The notes beneath the pieces were generated by a model. The model ran no database searches. It was given only the letters and a program-made list of their open reading frames with translations, and was not told where the DNA came from. Position numbers and translations under genes: made by a program. A DNA stretch of 46,532 nt from Clostridiales bacterium (GTDB taxonomy: Bacteria; Bacillota; Clostridia; Peptostreptococcales; Anaerovoracaceae), in NCBI GenBank assembly GCA_022766365.1, contig JALENW010000031.1, forward strand, positions 1 to 46,532, written 5' to 3'. The stretch's first letter is position 1. Each line of letters starts with the position of its first letter. This document shows positions 34,368 to 46,000 of this stretch, piece by piece.

Positions 34368-35132
34368 ATGAGGAAAGAGTGTTTTGTCGTAGAAAAGAAT
34401 GAGAAAGTTGCAGAGGATACGTACAAAATGATCCTCAGAGGGAATGTCGGCGAAAATCTGAGAGCCGGACAGTTTGTGAATATTGCGATTAATGGTCTGT
34501 ACCTGAGAAGACCTGTTTCGATTGCCATATGGAGAAGCGACAGCTTGGTGTTGTACTACAAAACAGTTGGCAAGGGTACTGCTCTTATGGCTGATATGGT
34601 TTGTGGTGATGAGATGGAGCTTTTGATCCCTTTGGGGAATGGATTTTCGAGGGAGCTCCTTGGGGGAAATAAGCCGGTTTTAGTTGGTGGAGGCGTTGGT
34701 GTGCCACCAATGATTGGGCTTGCGGAAGAATTTCTGAAAGATGGTATAAGCCCGGTGGTGGTGCTCGGTTTCAACTCTAAAACACAGGTATTTGGGGAAA
34801 AAGAGTTTGAAGAATTGGCATCTGTCTATGGCAGGAATATCGACTTGAGGGTGGCAACCATGGACGGAAGTTACGGTATCAAAGGTACTGTGGTGGATGC
34901 TTTGAACCGGGCGGAGAAGGAAGCCGGGTATTTGTTTGCCTGTGGCCCATGGCCTATGCTTAAGGCATTAGGTGCACTACCGGCAAAGGGACAGTTCAGC
35001 TTGGAAGCCAGAATGGCTTGCGGCTTTGGAGCATGTATGGGTTGCACTTGTGAGACTCAAAACGGAAGCAAGAGAATATGCAAAGACGGACCGGTTTTAT
35101 TAAAGGAGGAAATCAAATGGCAGATACCGTAG
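34368..35132 (+). CDS. pyrK: Dihydroorotate dehydrogenase electron-transfer subunit PyrK
   Basis: 254 residues of ferredoxin-reductase type. The FAD-binding part carries LYLRRPVSIAIW, the NAD+ part GGGVGVPPMIGLAEEFL, and a 2Fe-2S cluster motif lies near the C-terminus (MACGFGACMGCTCETQ...ICKDGPV). PyrK takes electrons from PyrD and passes them to NAD+. Start 34368 has GGAGTG 7 bases upstream; GTG 34341 and ATG 34347 are in-frame alternatives without a ribosome site. It overlaps pyrD by 16 bases, as partners often do. Confidence 0.93.
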   Translation: MRKECFVVEKNEKVAEDTYKMILRGNVGENLRAGQFVNIAINGLYLRRPVSIAIWRSDSLVLYYKTVGKGTALMADMVCGDEMELLIPLGNGFSRELLGGNKPVLVGGGVGVPPMIGLAEEFLKDGISPVVVLGFNSKTQVFGEKEFEELASVYGRNIDLRVATMDGSYGIKGTVVDALNRAEKEAGYLFACGPWPMLKALGALPAKGQFSLEARMACGFGACMGCTCETQNGSKRICKDGPVLLKEEIKWQIP

Positions 35133-36040
35133 ATATCAGGACAAACCTTGGAAAATGGGAGCTTGATAACCCGGTTATTCCCGCCAGCGGGACCTTCGGA
35201 TTCGGGCAGGAATTTAAAGACCTGTATGATTTAAATGTTCTTGGCTCTATAAGCATCAAAGGCACCACGAGACAACCGAGGATCGGGAATCCCCTGCCTA
35301 GAATTGCAGAAACTCCCATGGGTATGATAAATTCTGTGGGGCTCCAGAATCCGGGGATTGACAGCGTTATAAGCCATGAGCTTCCGGAACTTTTTCGGGT
35401 TTTTAAGAAACCGATAATTGCAAACATCAGCGGATTTTCTGTAAATGAGTATGCGGATTTGGCAATGGCGTTCGACAAGGTCCCACAGGTTGGAATCATA
35501 GAAGTGAATGTGAGTTGCCCGAATGTGCATAATGGCGGAATGGCATATGGTGTTTGCCCTGAAAGTGCTGCGGTGGTTACATCCGCAGTAAAGTCTGTGA
35601 CGAAAAAACCCGTCTATGTTAAGCTTTCTCCAAATGTGACAGATATCGTAGAAATAGCAAAGGCATGCGAAAATGCAGGGGCTGACGGCATATCCATGAT
35701 AAACACACTTATGGGAATGAGGATTGATATTAGAACCGGTAAACCTATAATAGCAAACAAAATAGGAGGTTTTTCCGGACCGGCTATTTTCCCTGTAGCT
35801 CTAAGAATGGTATATCAGGTCACCGAAGCCTGTAAAATTCCCGTAATCGGAATGGGCGGAATAACTACTGCAGAAGACACAATAGAAATGATGATGGCGG
35901 GGGCCTCCGCTGTACAGGTTGGAGCGGCAAACCTTGTGAATCCATGGGCATGCAGAGATATAATAGAAGGCTTGCCGGCAGCTTGTGAAAAGATTGGAAT
36001 AACTAATCTTAAAGAAATTATAGGAATAGCTCATCAATAA
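35117..36040 (+). CDS. pyrD: Dihydroorotate dehydrogenase, class 1B catalytic subunit PyrD
   Basis: 307 residues of a TIM-barrel FMN enzyme. It oxidises dihydroorotate to orotate with PyrK and NAD+. Characteristic segments are NPVIPASGTFGFGQEF (about 13-28), the catalytic-loop region VNVSCPNVHNGG with its cysteine (about 130-140) and IGMGGITTAEDTIEMMMAGA. An AAAGGAGGAAATCAA site sets the start at 35117. The pairing with pyrK identifies class 1B. Confidence 0.95.
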   Translation: MADTVDIRTNLGKWELDNPVIPASGTFGFGQEFKDLYDLNVLGSISIKGTTRQPRIGNPLPRIAETPMGMINSVGLQNPGIDSVISHELPELFRVFKKPIIANISGFSVNEYADLAMAFDKVPQVGIIEVNVSCPNVHNGGMAYGVCPESAAVVTSAVKSVTKKPVYVKLSPNVTDIVEIAKACENAGADGISMINTLMGMRIDIRTGKPIIANKIGGFSGPAIFPVALRMVYQVTEACKIPVIGMGGITTAEDTIEMMMAGASAVQVGAANLVNPWACRDIIEGLPAACEKIGITNLKEIIGIAHQ

Positions 36041-36078
36041 TTATGAATAATATACAAATAAGGTTTTAGGAGGAAAGT

Positions 36079-37494
36079 ATGAATCAAGGAATTGCCGGAA
36101 AAAAAGATGTTATAATCGCTTTGGATTTCCCCGATCAAGACAAAGCACTCAGGTTTCTCGACAACTTTCAATATGAAAACAGAAAGCCGTTCGTCAAGAT
36201 AGGAATGGAACTTTTTTATAAGGAAGGACCTGAAATAGTAAAAGCTGTTAAAGCCCGAGGTCACAAGATATTTCTCGATCTCAAGCTTCACGATATTCCG
36301 AATACTGTTGAGCGCGCCATGGCAAATCTGGCCGGTCTTGGGGTAGATATGATAAATGTCCATGCTGCCGGAACGATTGAGATGATGAAGGCGGCTAAGA
36401 GAGGACTGGGAACCTGTGATACCATACTTATTGCCGTAACTCAGCTGACATCTACTGACGAAGAAAGAATGAAGAAAGATCTTTTAATTGAAAGATCCCT
36501 TGAAGAGACCGTTCTGCACTATGGAGAAAATGCAAAAAAGGCGGGACTTGACGGTGTCGTTTGTTCGCCTCATGAAGCGGAAATCATTCACAAAAAATGC
36601 GGAAGTGAATTTTTAACTGTAACTCCGGGAATTCGATTTGAAGGAGCGGTTAAGGATGATCAGATTAGAATTACGACGCCTGATAAAGCAAGGGAGTTAG
36701 GTTGTGATTTCATAGTTGTAGGAAGACCTATAACTCAAGCTGAGAACCCGGTGGAAGCCTACAGGAGGTGCGTGAGGGAGTTTACCCCCTTAGAGTCTGA
36801 TGACAGCAGTGCGGCATATGGTAGTAAAGGAAATATGATGAAAGCTGTTACATATCGGGATCAGCTTGCTGAAAATATTGCAAGGGGTCTTCTTGAAATT
36901 CAAGCTGTTTTTCTCAGACCGGAGGAGCCTTTCACCTGGGCATCGGGCATTAAGAGCCCGATTTATTGCGATAACAGACTCATTTTAACAGCTCCAAAGA
37001 TTAGAGATATGGTTGAAGATGCCCTCGCTCAGAAAATAGAAACGGAATTCCCCGATTGTCAGGTTTTGATGGGTACAGCAACTGCCGGAATCGCACATGC
37101 CGCCCTGGTAGGAAGAATCCTTGATCTGCCAATGGGATATGTCAGGAGTTCTGCAAAGGACCATGGCAGGACAAACCGCATAGAAGGGAAACTTGAAAAA
37201 GGTGCAAAAGTAGTTGTAATTGAGGATCTCGTTTCCACGGGAGGCTCTTCGGTTGAATCGGTGGAAGCTTTACGGGAAGCCGGTGCTGAGGTTTTGGGAG
37301 TTATGAGCATATTTACATACGGTATGCAAAAGTCCATAGATAGGTTCAAGGCTGCAGATGTTAAGTCAGTCAGTCTTGCAGACCTTGACAGTCTTGTAAA
37401 GGTTGCCGCCGAAACAGGCTATATCAAAGAAGAGGCAAAGAAAAAAATACTCAAGTTCAGGGATAATCCCGGCGATGAAAGCTGGATGAAATAA
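36079..37494 (+). CDS. pyrFE: Bifunctional OMP decarboxylase-orotate phosphoribosyltransferase (PyrF-PyrE fusion)
   Basis: 471 residues with two enzymes in one frame. Residues 1-~238 are OMP decarboxylase: ALDFPDQDKAL, FLDLKLHDIPNTV with the catalytic Asp/Lys pair, and FIVVGRPITQAENP. Residues ~253-471 are orotate phosphoribosyltransferase: ASGIKSPIYCDNR, SAKDHGRTNRI, and the PRPP motif VVVIEDLVSTGGSS. The order decarboxylase first, transferase second is the reverse of the animal UMP synthase. An internal ATG at 36835 with AAAGG upstream lies just before the transferase domain and could yield it alone. Together they make UMP from orotate. AGGAGGAAAGT precedes the first ATG. Confidence 0.95.
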   Translation: MNQGIAGKKDVIIALDFPDQDKALRFLDNFQYENRKPFVKIGMELFYKEGPEIVKAVKARGHKIFLDLKLHDIPNTVERAMANLAGLGVDMINVHAAGTIEMMKAAKRGLGTCDTILIAVTQLTSTDEERMKKDLLIERSLEETVLHYGENAKKAGLDGVVCSPHEAEIIHKKCGSEFLTVTPGIRFEGAVKDDQIRITTPDKARELGCDFIVVGRPITQAENPVEAYRRCVREFTPLESDDSSAAYGSKGNMMKAVTYRDQLAENIARGLLEIQAVFLRPEEPFTWASGIKSPIYCDNRLILTAPKIRDMVEDALAQKIETEFPDCQVLMGTATAGIAHAALVGRILDLPMGYVRSSAKDHGRTNRIEGKLEKGAKVVVIEDLVSTGGSSVESVEALREAGAEVLGVMSIFTYGMQKSIDRFKAADVKSVSLADLDSLVKVAAETGYIKEEAKKKILKFRDNPGDESWMK

Positions 37495-37613
37495 GACCGA
37501 CAATATAGCCGGGTTATGGTTATGTGGAATATATGTTTTGCACATGAAAACAGTCGGTGCGGTTCAAATATCAGTGCCGGTAAAGTTAAAAATTATGTAT
37601 GGGGGAGACGAAC

Positions 37614-38552
37614 ATGAACGAAATTAGAAATCTAATCAACATCACAGACCTGTCAACGGAAGAAATTGATTATCTTGTCAGGGTAGCAGATGATATCGTA
37701 GAGAATCATTCATTCTATGATGATATTTGCAATCATAGGAAACTGGCAACACTTTTCTTTGAGCCGAGTACCAGAACCAGGCTTAGCTTTGAAGCGGCTA
37801 TGCTTGAATTGGGAGGAAGTGTGTTGGGATTTTCTTCTGCAAACTCGAGTTCTGCCGCTAAGGGTGAAAGTGTAAGTGATACAATAAGGACCGTTGGTTG
37901 TTATGTGGATATAATCGCCATGAGACACCCTAAGGAAGGTGCTCCTGTCGTTGGAGCACAGAGGACAACTGTTCCTATTATCAACGCAGGAGATGGAGGA
38001 CACTTTCATCCTACACAGACCTTGACAGATATTTTGACAATAAGCAGAAAAAAAGGACGACTTAATAATATGACCATCGGACTTTGTGGAGATCTTAAGT
38101 TTGGCAGGACAGTACATTCTCTTATAGAGGCGATGATGAGGTATGATAATGTAAAGTTCATACTTATATCCCCTGATGAGTTGAAAGTACCTGATTACAT
38201 GAAAGAAAAAATGGATAAGGCAGGCGTCAGCTGGTCTGAGACCGCAGATCTTGAAAGTGCCATGCCGGAGATGGATATTTTGTACATGACTCGTGTTCAG
38301 AAGGAGAGATTCTTCAACGAAGCTGACTACGTAAGGTTAAAGGATAGCTACATTCTTGATCTGGATAAGCTTTCATCTGCGAAGGAGGATCTGACGATAA
38401 TGCACCCGCTGCCAAGGGTTAATGAGATTTCTGTAGAGGTAGATGATGACCCTAGGGCTTGCTATTTCTTCCAGGCATTATGCGGTAAGCACATTAGAAT
38501 GGCGCTGATTCTCTTCCTATTGGGAATCGAAAGAGAAGGCTTCAGTAAATAG
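37614..38552 (+). CDS. pyrB: Aspartate carbamoyltransferase catalytic subunit PyrB
   Basis: 312 residues. It joins carbamoyl phosphate and aspartate in the first committed pyrimidine step. The carbamoyl-phosphate site is [13 protein letters not shown] (about 45-57), followed by HPTQTLTDI (about 128) and the aspartate-site [10 protein letters not shown] (about 262). Start 37614 has GGGGGAG 6 bases upstream; an ATG at 37599 is less well placed. The 37495-37613 gap before it has no feature seen. pyrI follows, so the enzyme should be the regulated, dodecameric type. Confidence 0.95.
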   Translation: MNEIRNLINITDLSTEEIDYLVRVADDIVENHSFYDDICNHRKLATLFFEPSTRTRLSFEAAMLELGGSVLGFSSANSSSAAKGESVSDTIRTVGCYVDIIAMRHPKEGAPVVGAQRTTVPIINAGDGGHFHPTQTLTDILTISRKKGRLNNMTIGLCGDLKFGRTVHSLIEAMMRYDNVKFILISPDELKVPDYMKEKMDKAGVSWSETADLESAMPEMDILYMTRVQKERFFNEADYVRLKDSYILDLDKLSSAKEDLTIMHPLPRVNEISVEVDDDPRACYFFQALCGKHIRMALILFLLGIEREGFSK

Positions 38553-38644
38553 CCTCTTAAGGGACACGCAACATAGGATTAAAAGGAAGTTCTCGTTACA
38601 TTAAGTTGAATTATAGCATCTTAAATTTTAGAAGGAGTATGACT

Positions 38645-39076
38645 ATGAATATAGATGGAGTGAATACCGGAATCGTCTTGGACCACATCGCTGCCGGAAA
38701 GAGTATGGAGATATATGAACTTTTAAAGTTGGATAAACTCAATTGTACGGTCGCAGTGATACAGCACGTTGACAGCACCAAATATGGAAAGAAAGATATC
38801 ATTAAAATTGATGAAGATATTCCTCTGGACATTGAAGTCCTGGGATTTTTGAACAGCAATATAACCGTGAATAAGGTAAAGAACGGAAAGCTTTTGGAGA
38901 AGGTTCACCTGAAGCTGCCTGAGACTCTCACAGATGTGATAAAGTGCAAGAACCCCCGCTGTATAACATCTGTCGAACAGGAAATTGTCCAGAAATTCAA
39001 GCTGGTGGATCCGGAAAATAAAGTTTACAGATGTGCATACTGTGATGCAGAATATACAGGCGGAAACAAGCTTTAA
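38645..39076 (+). CDS. pyrI: Aspartate carbamoyltransferase regulatory subunit PyrI
   Basis: 143 residues. It binds nucleotides in its N-terminal domain (VNTGIVLDHIAAGKSMEIY) and a zinc ion through four cysteines in its C-terminal domain (CKNPRC... CAYC). It links the catalytic trimers of PyrB and gives feedback control by CTP or ATP. Start 38645 is placed 7-8 bases after GAAGGAG; the ATG at 38639 is too close to it. It is the last gene of the operon. Confidence 0.94.
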   Translation: MNIDGVNTGIVLDHIAAGKSMEIYELLKLDKLNCTVAVIQHVDSTKYGKKDIIKIDEDIPLDIEVLGFLNSNITVNKVKNGKLLEKVHLKLPETLTDVIKCKNPRCITSVEQEIVQKFKLVDPENKVYRCAYCDAEYTGGNKL

Positions 39077-39095
39077 AGATATATAGATGGTGGGA

Positions 39096-39132
39096 CGCTG
39101 TAAAGATCAAGGATTTTCTTTACAGCGTTTTT
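39096..39132 (+). terminator. Terminator of the pyrimidine operon
   Basis: CGCTGTAAAGA (39096-39106) pairs with TCTTTACAGCG (39117-39127), an 11-bp perfect stem with a 10-base loop, followed by TTTTT. It lies 20 bases after the pyrI stop. Confidence 0.9.
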
Positions 39133-39173
39133 CGTCTGTGGCATTCAAAAGAAATCTATTGAGAACTTCAGGA

Positions 39174-39896
39174 TTACAGAAACATAAATTTTAACAGAAA
39201 GTTTTTGTTATAAATAAATTCCGCGACCTTTGAAGTGCTCAGCTGCTCAGTTATCAGGCTGGAATTGTCATGGGAAACCATTGCAACTATAGGAATCAAC
39301 GCCACGAAAATCAGAAGAATAATAATTGCCCCTCTGATTATACCGAAGCATAGTCCGCCCATACCGTCAAGGAAGCCTGTCACGCCTTCGTGATATTTTT
39401 TTGACATGAGAACGGTTATAAGACCACAAAATAATTTTGCGGCAAATACAATGACGAAAAAAGCGATGATGCTCATGAGAAGGGCTGTGATTTTATCTGC
39501 CACATTTTGACTTATGGTTTGAGAAGCCGAGTCCACGTGAGACTTGAGAAAATCAAGCAGGTCATCAGTTTTCCCGAAGAGCTTGGTTGCCGTATCCGTT
39601 AAACTGTCCTCTTGCAGTACGGGGAATTCAAAGAGGTCCGGAAAGCCAAGTAGTCCTCCATCGAGATCTCCTTCGTTTAAGCCAGCTTGACTCTTTGCAA
39701 ATAGTATCTGATGTATATATTCATCGATACCGGTTTTTGAGCTTAACCATTCTTTGATTGGAGCATTGAAAAGCAGCCCTCCTATTACGCAGACAACCCA
39801 GCTGAGCATACTCACCAGGCTGATTGCCAACCCTTTTTTGTAAGCAAGTACCCCTGAAATCAGAATAATAATAATCATTGCGATATCTATTATCAT
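39174..39896 (-). CDS. cvpA: CvpA family membrane protein
   Basis: 240 residues with four or more hydrophobic segments: residues ~3-20, ~27-44, a pair near ~140-165, and ~190-210. The start IDIAMIIIILISGVLAYKKG and the GVTGFLDGMGGLCFGIIRGAI segment are typical of CvpA, first described for colicin V production and also found widely in other bacteria; its job outside that is unclear. The central part (about 60-130) is a soluble loop. GGAAGG-rich sequence precedes the start on the minus strand. Confidence 0.85.
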   Translation of the reverse strand: MIIDIAMIIIILISGVLAYKKGLAISLVSMLSWVVCVIGGLLFNAPIKEWLSSKTGIDEYIHQILFAKSQAGLNEGDLDGGLLGFPDLFEFPVLQEDSLTDTATKLFGKTDDLLDFLKSHVDSASQTISQNVADKITALLMSIIAFFVIVFAAKLFCGLITVLMSKKYHEGVTGFLDGMGGLCFGIIRGAIIILLIFVALIPIVAMVSHDNSSLITEQLSTSKVAEFIYNKNFLLKFMFL

Positions 39897-39954
39897 TTTA
39901 CATCACTTTTCCTTCCATTCTCTTCGGTGGATTTAGTCACCTAATTTACAAACA

Positions 39955-39963
39955 ATTATAACA
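39955..39963 (-). promoter_or_regulatory. cvpA: Extended -10 promoter for cvpA
   Basis: On the minus strand the sequence reads TGTTATAAT, the same extended -10 as found before putP, about 59 bases before the cvpA start. Confidence 0.55.
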
Positions 39964-40001
39964 CAAAAATCCGAAATCGTATTTTAAAAATGATACTATT
40001 A

Positions 40002-40010
40002 TGTTATAGT
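40002..40010 (+). promoter_or_regulatory. Possible extended -10 promoter for the surface protein gene
   Basis: TGTTATAGT is a good extended -10, with a start predicted near 40017 and a 5' leader of about 40 bases containing AAAAGGAGATCTC. The -35 region (TTTTAA) is weak. It is back to back with the cvpA promoter. Confidence 0.45.
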
Positions 40011-40055
40011 TGAAATTAGAGATATAAATCGGAGTTTTAATGAAAAGGAGATCTC

Positions 40056-43000
40056 ATGAAAGAACAAGGCAATAGAATAACCAAGCAGCTATTATGCTTT
40101 ATAATTTCTTTTATGGTTGTCATTAATTTTATACCGTTATCATTTGCAGAGAATACGGGTGTCGATAACGAGGAGAACAACGCACAACCTCCGGCAGAGA
40201 ATCCACAGGAGTCAGAAGAAAAAGTAGCTTCGGATATGCCTTTGGGGAATGACTGGACGCTCGGTGACTTTATATACAATAAGAATAAAGTTACAGGATT
40301 CAGTTCATCGGGGCTGGAGAAGGTGAAAACCCAGAAAAATCTGATATTACCTCATATTAATCCGGAGGATGGATCAGAAGTAGATACCGTAGGAATTAAT
40401 GAAGATGATAATACATCATTTAGAAACAGAGGTCTGACTTCGATATCGGACTTTAACGGCAACATAACAAGGATTGAGGGAGAAGGTTCTAATTGGACTG
40501 AAGATACAAGAACGAAAGGTGTATTCGCAAAGAATGACATTTCGAGTATTAAGCTGGACAATGTTACACATATCGGTTCGTATGCATTTATGGGTAATAA
40601 AATATCGAAATTGCATTTACCAAACGTAGTGACATTGGGATCTCACACTTTCCAGGATAATCTGTTGGGTCAGATTTTGGAGGAGGATTTGCCTAAGGTC
40701 AAATCCATGGATGATTTGACATTTTCCGGTAACAAGCTGACAAAAGTAGTGATTCCCTCCCTTTCATCTGTAAGAACTGCTACATTCTTTGGAAACGAGA
40801 TTAGCGAAGTAAAGTTTGACAGTTTGGAAACTGTCGGAGTTACAGCTTTCAGAGCGAATAAGCTGAGAGAAGTTACACAGACCAATTTCCCTGTTCTCAA
40901 GTATCTGGAGGATCTATCCTTTGCAGATAATGATATTATCGATGTTGATTTGCCTGAAGCGATTGTGCTTAATGATGCTTTTTCCGGGAATGTAGGCAGC
41001 AACGCAAATATAAAAGTAAAGGACAATTTCCGCAAATTGGAGATTTTGGGAGAATCCGCTCTTTACAATAAAGGAATCACAGAGTTGACGATTCCGAATC
41101 TCAAGGAAATCGGATATGGCGCACTGGCGGGGAATCCCGGTGTTTCCGAAGATAAATATGGAGGATTATATAAGGGTAAGGTTGTCATATGGACAACTAA
41201 TAACAATGTTCCTACAAAGGAGAACTATCTTGTCAACCCTGATAGAAATGAAGCAGGGGAGGGTGAATATGAAGATAGTGATTTTACCTGGGACAAGGAA
41301 GACCCAAAGAGATTAACCGGATTTTCAGCGACGGGAATTTCCAAATTCAACAAAAAACTCAAGGCAGGAGATGGGACAATTGTTCTTCCGGATAGGGCAA
41401 CTTCTGTGGGAAAGTCTGCTTTTAATGGGATCGGTATTACAGCTGTATCGGGGAAAAATGTTGAAATTGTGGAAGGCAGGGCTTTCCTTGGCAATAAACT
41501 GACGGACATCAATTCAAGTTTCCCTAAACTGAAAGAAATTAAAGGGAAATATGCTTTTGGTGCCAATATGCTCACCTCAATAAACCTTCCAAACTTGGAG
41601 AAGGTTTCGGATGGAACTTTTATCGCCAATAAGATTACAGAGGTAACACTGGATAATGTAAAAAATATCGGTGATTCCGCATTTGCTCGCAACAAAATAA
41701 ATAGTGTCGTAATTCCCGTATGTGAAACTGTAGGGGATCTATCATTTGGAGGAGATCCTGATTACGGTCAGGAGGGCTCTCCTGTATCTTCAATCACTGC
41801 GCCGATGTTGAAGAAAATAGGCAAAGGTGCATTCATGGATCATAAGCTCAAAGAACTTGATCTTCCAAACGTGGAAGAAATCGGACTTGCGGCGTTTTCA
41901 TATCCTAATAAAAACAGCGCGTTTGCCGGGATAGGAAGAGGATATCCGGATAAGAATCTCACAGGATTCCGTAAGAGAACATTGGAAAATGTAAATTTAC
42001 CTAAAGTAAAAGTGATATATGATCTTGCTTTTGCGGGAAATGCGATAAAAGAGGCGAATATTGATTCAGTCGAAACGATAGAGAGAAGAGCTTTTGAAGG
42101 TAATAAGCTTAGCAATATCAACTTACCTAATATTAAAAAAATAGGAACAAAGGCTTTCAGATATAATAGAATCAATGAAGTCAAAGCCAATAAGAACTGT
42201 GAAGATATAGCAAATGACAGTTTTTTTGGTAACAGAAATAATAACGAAACTAATACGGAGACAAAGATTCTGCTCGAGGGATACGAAAATCCCAATAACC
42301 TAAAAGACGGTATAGTAAACGGAACAAGGCAGCATGTTATTAATCCGACTAAGGTTACTGTTAAATATGAGGATGTCGACGGGAACGAACTGCAGAAGTC
42401 TTTTACAGAATATATACTATCTGAGAAAACCTACGATGCAATTTCCATGTTCGGGTATCTTGTGGATAAGCAGACTAAGACGGCTAAAGATAACCGAAAA
42501 GAAAACACCGTCACATTTGTTTACAAGAAAAGACCGGATATTAAAAATACCAAAGGTATAGAAATTTATCAGGATAACGAAAAGGATAATAATTCAGGCA
42601 CTTCGAAAGTCAGATATCACATCGGTGAGAAGATGTATACTCATGCATATTTTGATTTGACTGGAATAGACACTTCATATTCAGAGGGTGTTATAAAAAT
42701 CTACTACGATAATAGATACATCGAAGATGAGAGTGTAAAGATAACTGAACAGGGAGCTACCAAAATCAAAAAGTGGAAAGCTCACAATGGAGTCATAGAT
42801 GTTGAACTGGGAAATATTTCAGGTGGATATCAGCTTGACTTTCCAATTGAATGGAAATTCAAAAAATATGTAACACCTAATGAAACAAATATGGAAGTAA
42901 ATGTCCAGTTCGAAAATGACGGGAAAGTTTTATCCACAGCTAAACCCATATATCTTCAAGGCTACTACAATAAACCGGGATTCATAAAGGCAAGTCCTCT

Positions 43001-46000
43001 CAATCTGCCGGGATATGACTATAAACGCATGTCCAGCGCTTCAAACGGTGTAAGGTATATGGGGAAACTGGATAAGTATGTGACACCGGAAAACACATAT
43101 GAGTATAAAATTACAAATGCTTCCCCTGTTGCATACTACTTTTATCCTACTGAGCTTGAGAGAAATATCACCAAAGTTGTTATTAGAGATACATTGCCAA
43201 CATATACTGCTGTGCGAGATGATGGAACTACGGAAACAAGAACTGCAGTGTTCGATGAGAAATTGAATCCATCTTGGACACTAAGCGATGATGGCAAAAC
43301 TATTATACAGAGCAAGTCATTTGAAGGTACCACTTCCATGTATGGAAAGATAGACACATTATACCTGTCATTTCCTGACATGAAAGCCGGAACTAATGTA
43401 ATAAATAATGCCAGTATAACCATGACCCCTGACAATATGGGGAATAAGGAAACGGAGATGACAGGGGAAGACGATTTATCCATTTACACATCGAAGTATC
43501 AGAATGTGGTATATGAAGGTGATCCAAGATTTTCTAAAGAGGTATCAGGCCTCAGATACTCTCAAGGGTCAAGTCTGGCATTCTTCTACGATACCAAGGA
43601 TGACAAGAATAAGACGCTGTCCTATACTTTGAGGGCATCGTCCATGGCACAGAAAAGCGATCTGGTTGATCTTACCTTAACAGACTACAAACTTGATAAA
43701 AGGCTTTACTATTATGGTATTTCTTTTCCGTACGAAAGTCATACAGCAGGAAATGTTAACCTTCAGGTAACAGCGTACAAATTGTCAGGAAAGAAAATGA
43801 ATCCGGGTAAGGACAAAAAACTATTTGACGAGAATATCAAAGCAGCTAAAGATAACAAAATAGTATTCCCGACAGATATTGCAAAAGAAATCGACTATGT
43901 ACATATAGTTTTTCCTGATAATCACAAGCTATACAGTGCTGTCGAAATAAGGATTGATACAAAGCTGAGAAATCCTGAGAAGGAAGCATATTCAAAAGAT
44001 GGAAACAATTTATTCAAAAACTACGCTGTTATGGCAGGTAATCTTTATGAAAAGGATACTAAAAATCCCGGTTCAAAGAGAACTGATCCTATATTGAATG
44101 AAAAAGGAGTTGCCATAAGTAACTACTCGGATGAATGGGATAATATTTCAGGAAATTATCTATGGGGAGAAAAAGCAGAGATTCAGGTAAGAGACTACAA
44201 CGAAGAAATCGGTTTTAAGAAAACTCAATCATATGCCACGAATAGATCTGTAGTGCCGGGAGAAACGGGTAGCTATGCCCTGGCTTTAGTCCCAAGGATA
44301 TACTCGAACAATGGGGGACCTGACTATGATGTGGTATTAAAGTCAGAATTGAAAAATTTCGAGCTTGTAGATATAATGCCAAGAGGTGTTGAGCCGACCC
44401 AAATCGCATTAAGTCCGAAGTTTGAACAGAGTGGTGGATCCTACAAGTTGGTTGAAAATTACAATAATACAGGAAGGCTGGGAATTGTATTTAAGACAGA
44501 CTTGTTAAAAGCCGGTGTTACTGACATTGCTAGAATTGACTCAAGAGTTTCAATAGGTGCACCAGAAGGCTTTATTGAAAATGAAGCCTATGTAACCTTT
44601 GAAAAACCTGATGACAAGGTAAATTTGTTTGGTGCCAAGGGTGCTCCTCCAAATGATAAAAGTGGCAGGATATGGTTGCAGGATAAAAGGGACATCAGAA
44701 TTATAAAAGCCAGAGAGATGGCCGCTCGTCAGTATATTAGAGAAGCCGGAGAGCTGAATTGGCTGGATACGGGAATACTCACTAAATCTGAAGAACCTTT
44801 TGAATATAAGCTTGCTCTATACAATAACTTGTCTGAGAAGAGAACTAATACCTCACTTGTAACTTTTTTCCCATATGTAGGTGATATCAGCATCCAAGAG
44901 GAGAATATCGGTAACAATGTAAGGCCTGAAAGAAATTCGCAATTTGAAAATACCTTTAATACGGACAAGAGGGTAAAACTTTTAGATGAAAACGGAAAAG
45001 ATGTAACTGATAACTATGATATAAGCTATTGGAACAGTAAACAAACGATAGATTATCAAGGCAAATCGGCAGACGAAGTCATCAAGAACCTTAAGTGGTC
45101 GAATCATCCGGACAAAAACACCAGAGGATTAAAAATAACTGCTAAAGAAGGAGTTGAAATCAGCGCCAACGGTGCTTTGGAAGCTATAGTTCCAATGAAG
45201 GCACCAAAAAATGATATTACAAATGATTTTAAATTCTCCGGCAAAAAGGCTTGGAACAGTTATGTAAGACGTGATGATCAAACAATCAGATTTGTTGAGC
45301 CGAATAAGGTATACAACGAAATGGTTGAGCCGCTTGGCAGTATCGAATTTACTAAATACGCTAAAATCGGCATAAATTCCAACGACATAAAACCAATTGC
45401 AGGAGCAGAGTTTGAACTCGTTAAGATAAGCAAAAACGACGAGGGTGAAAACGTCGAGACTCAAGTAGCCAAGGCTGTTTCAAATAAAGAAGGAAAAGTC
45501 AAGTTCGATAAGATTGGAATGTTATACGACTATGAGATTCGAGAACTTGAATCGGAAAACGTCACTGCTGATAAAACTCCGGGGAAGTATGAGAAATCAG
45601 ATAAAATCTATAAATTGTCATACAAGGATTTTAAGAAATGGTATCAGAGTAAGGATAAGGGAAACTATGATATTAAAATCAGCGATGAAGAAGCAAGGAA
45701 AACTTTCCTAAATGTTCAACCGATTTACGGCGATTTTAAAATGGAGAAAGTCGATAGTAAAGGTCAGAAGATGTCTAAAATGCACTTTATTATTGAAGGA
45801 ATAAGCGAGAGCAATAAAGATGTTAAAATCGATAAATATACCGATGAAAACGGTCTTATCGAGATAAGAAATTTGATAGAGGGCAAGTACAAATTGACCG
45901 AACTTCCAATCAACGCAGGCACCAAAGTCGACTCGGGGACTTCATATGTTCCGATAAAACCGATTGAGTTTGTAATTGACAAGGACCACAGAAATATCGA

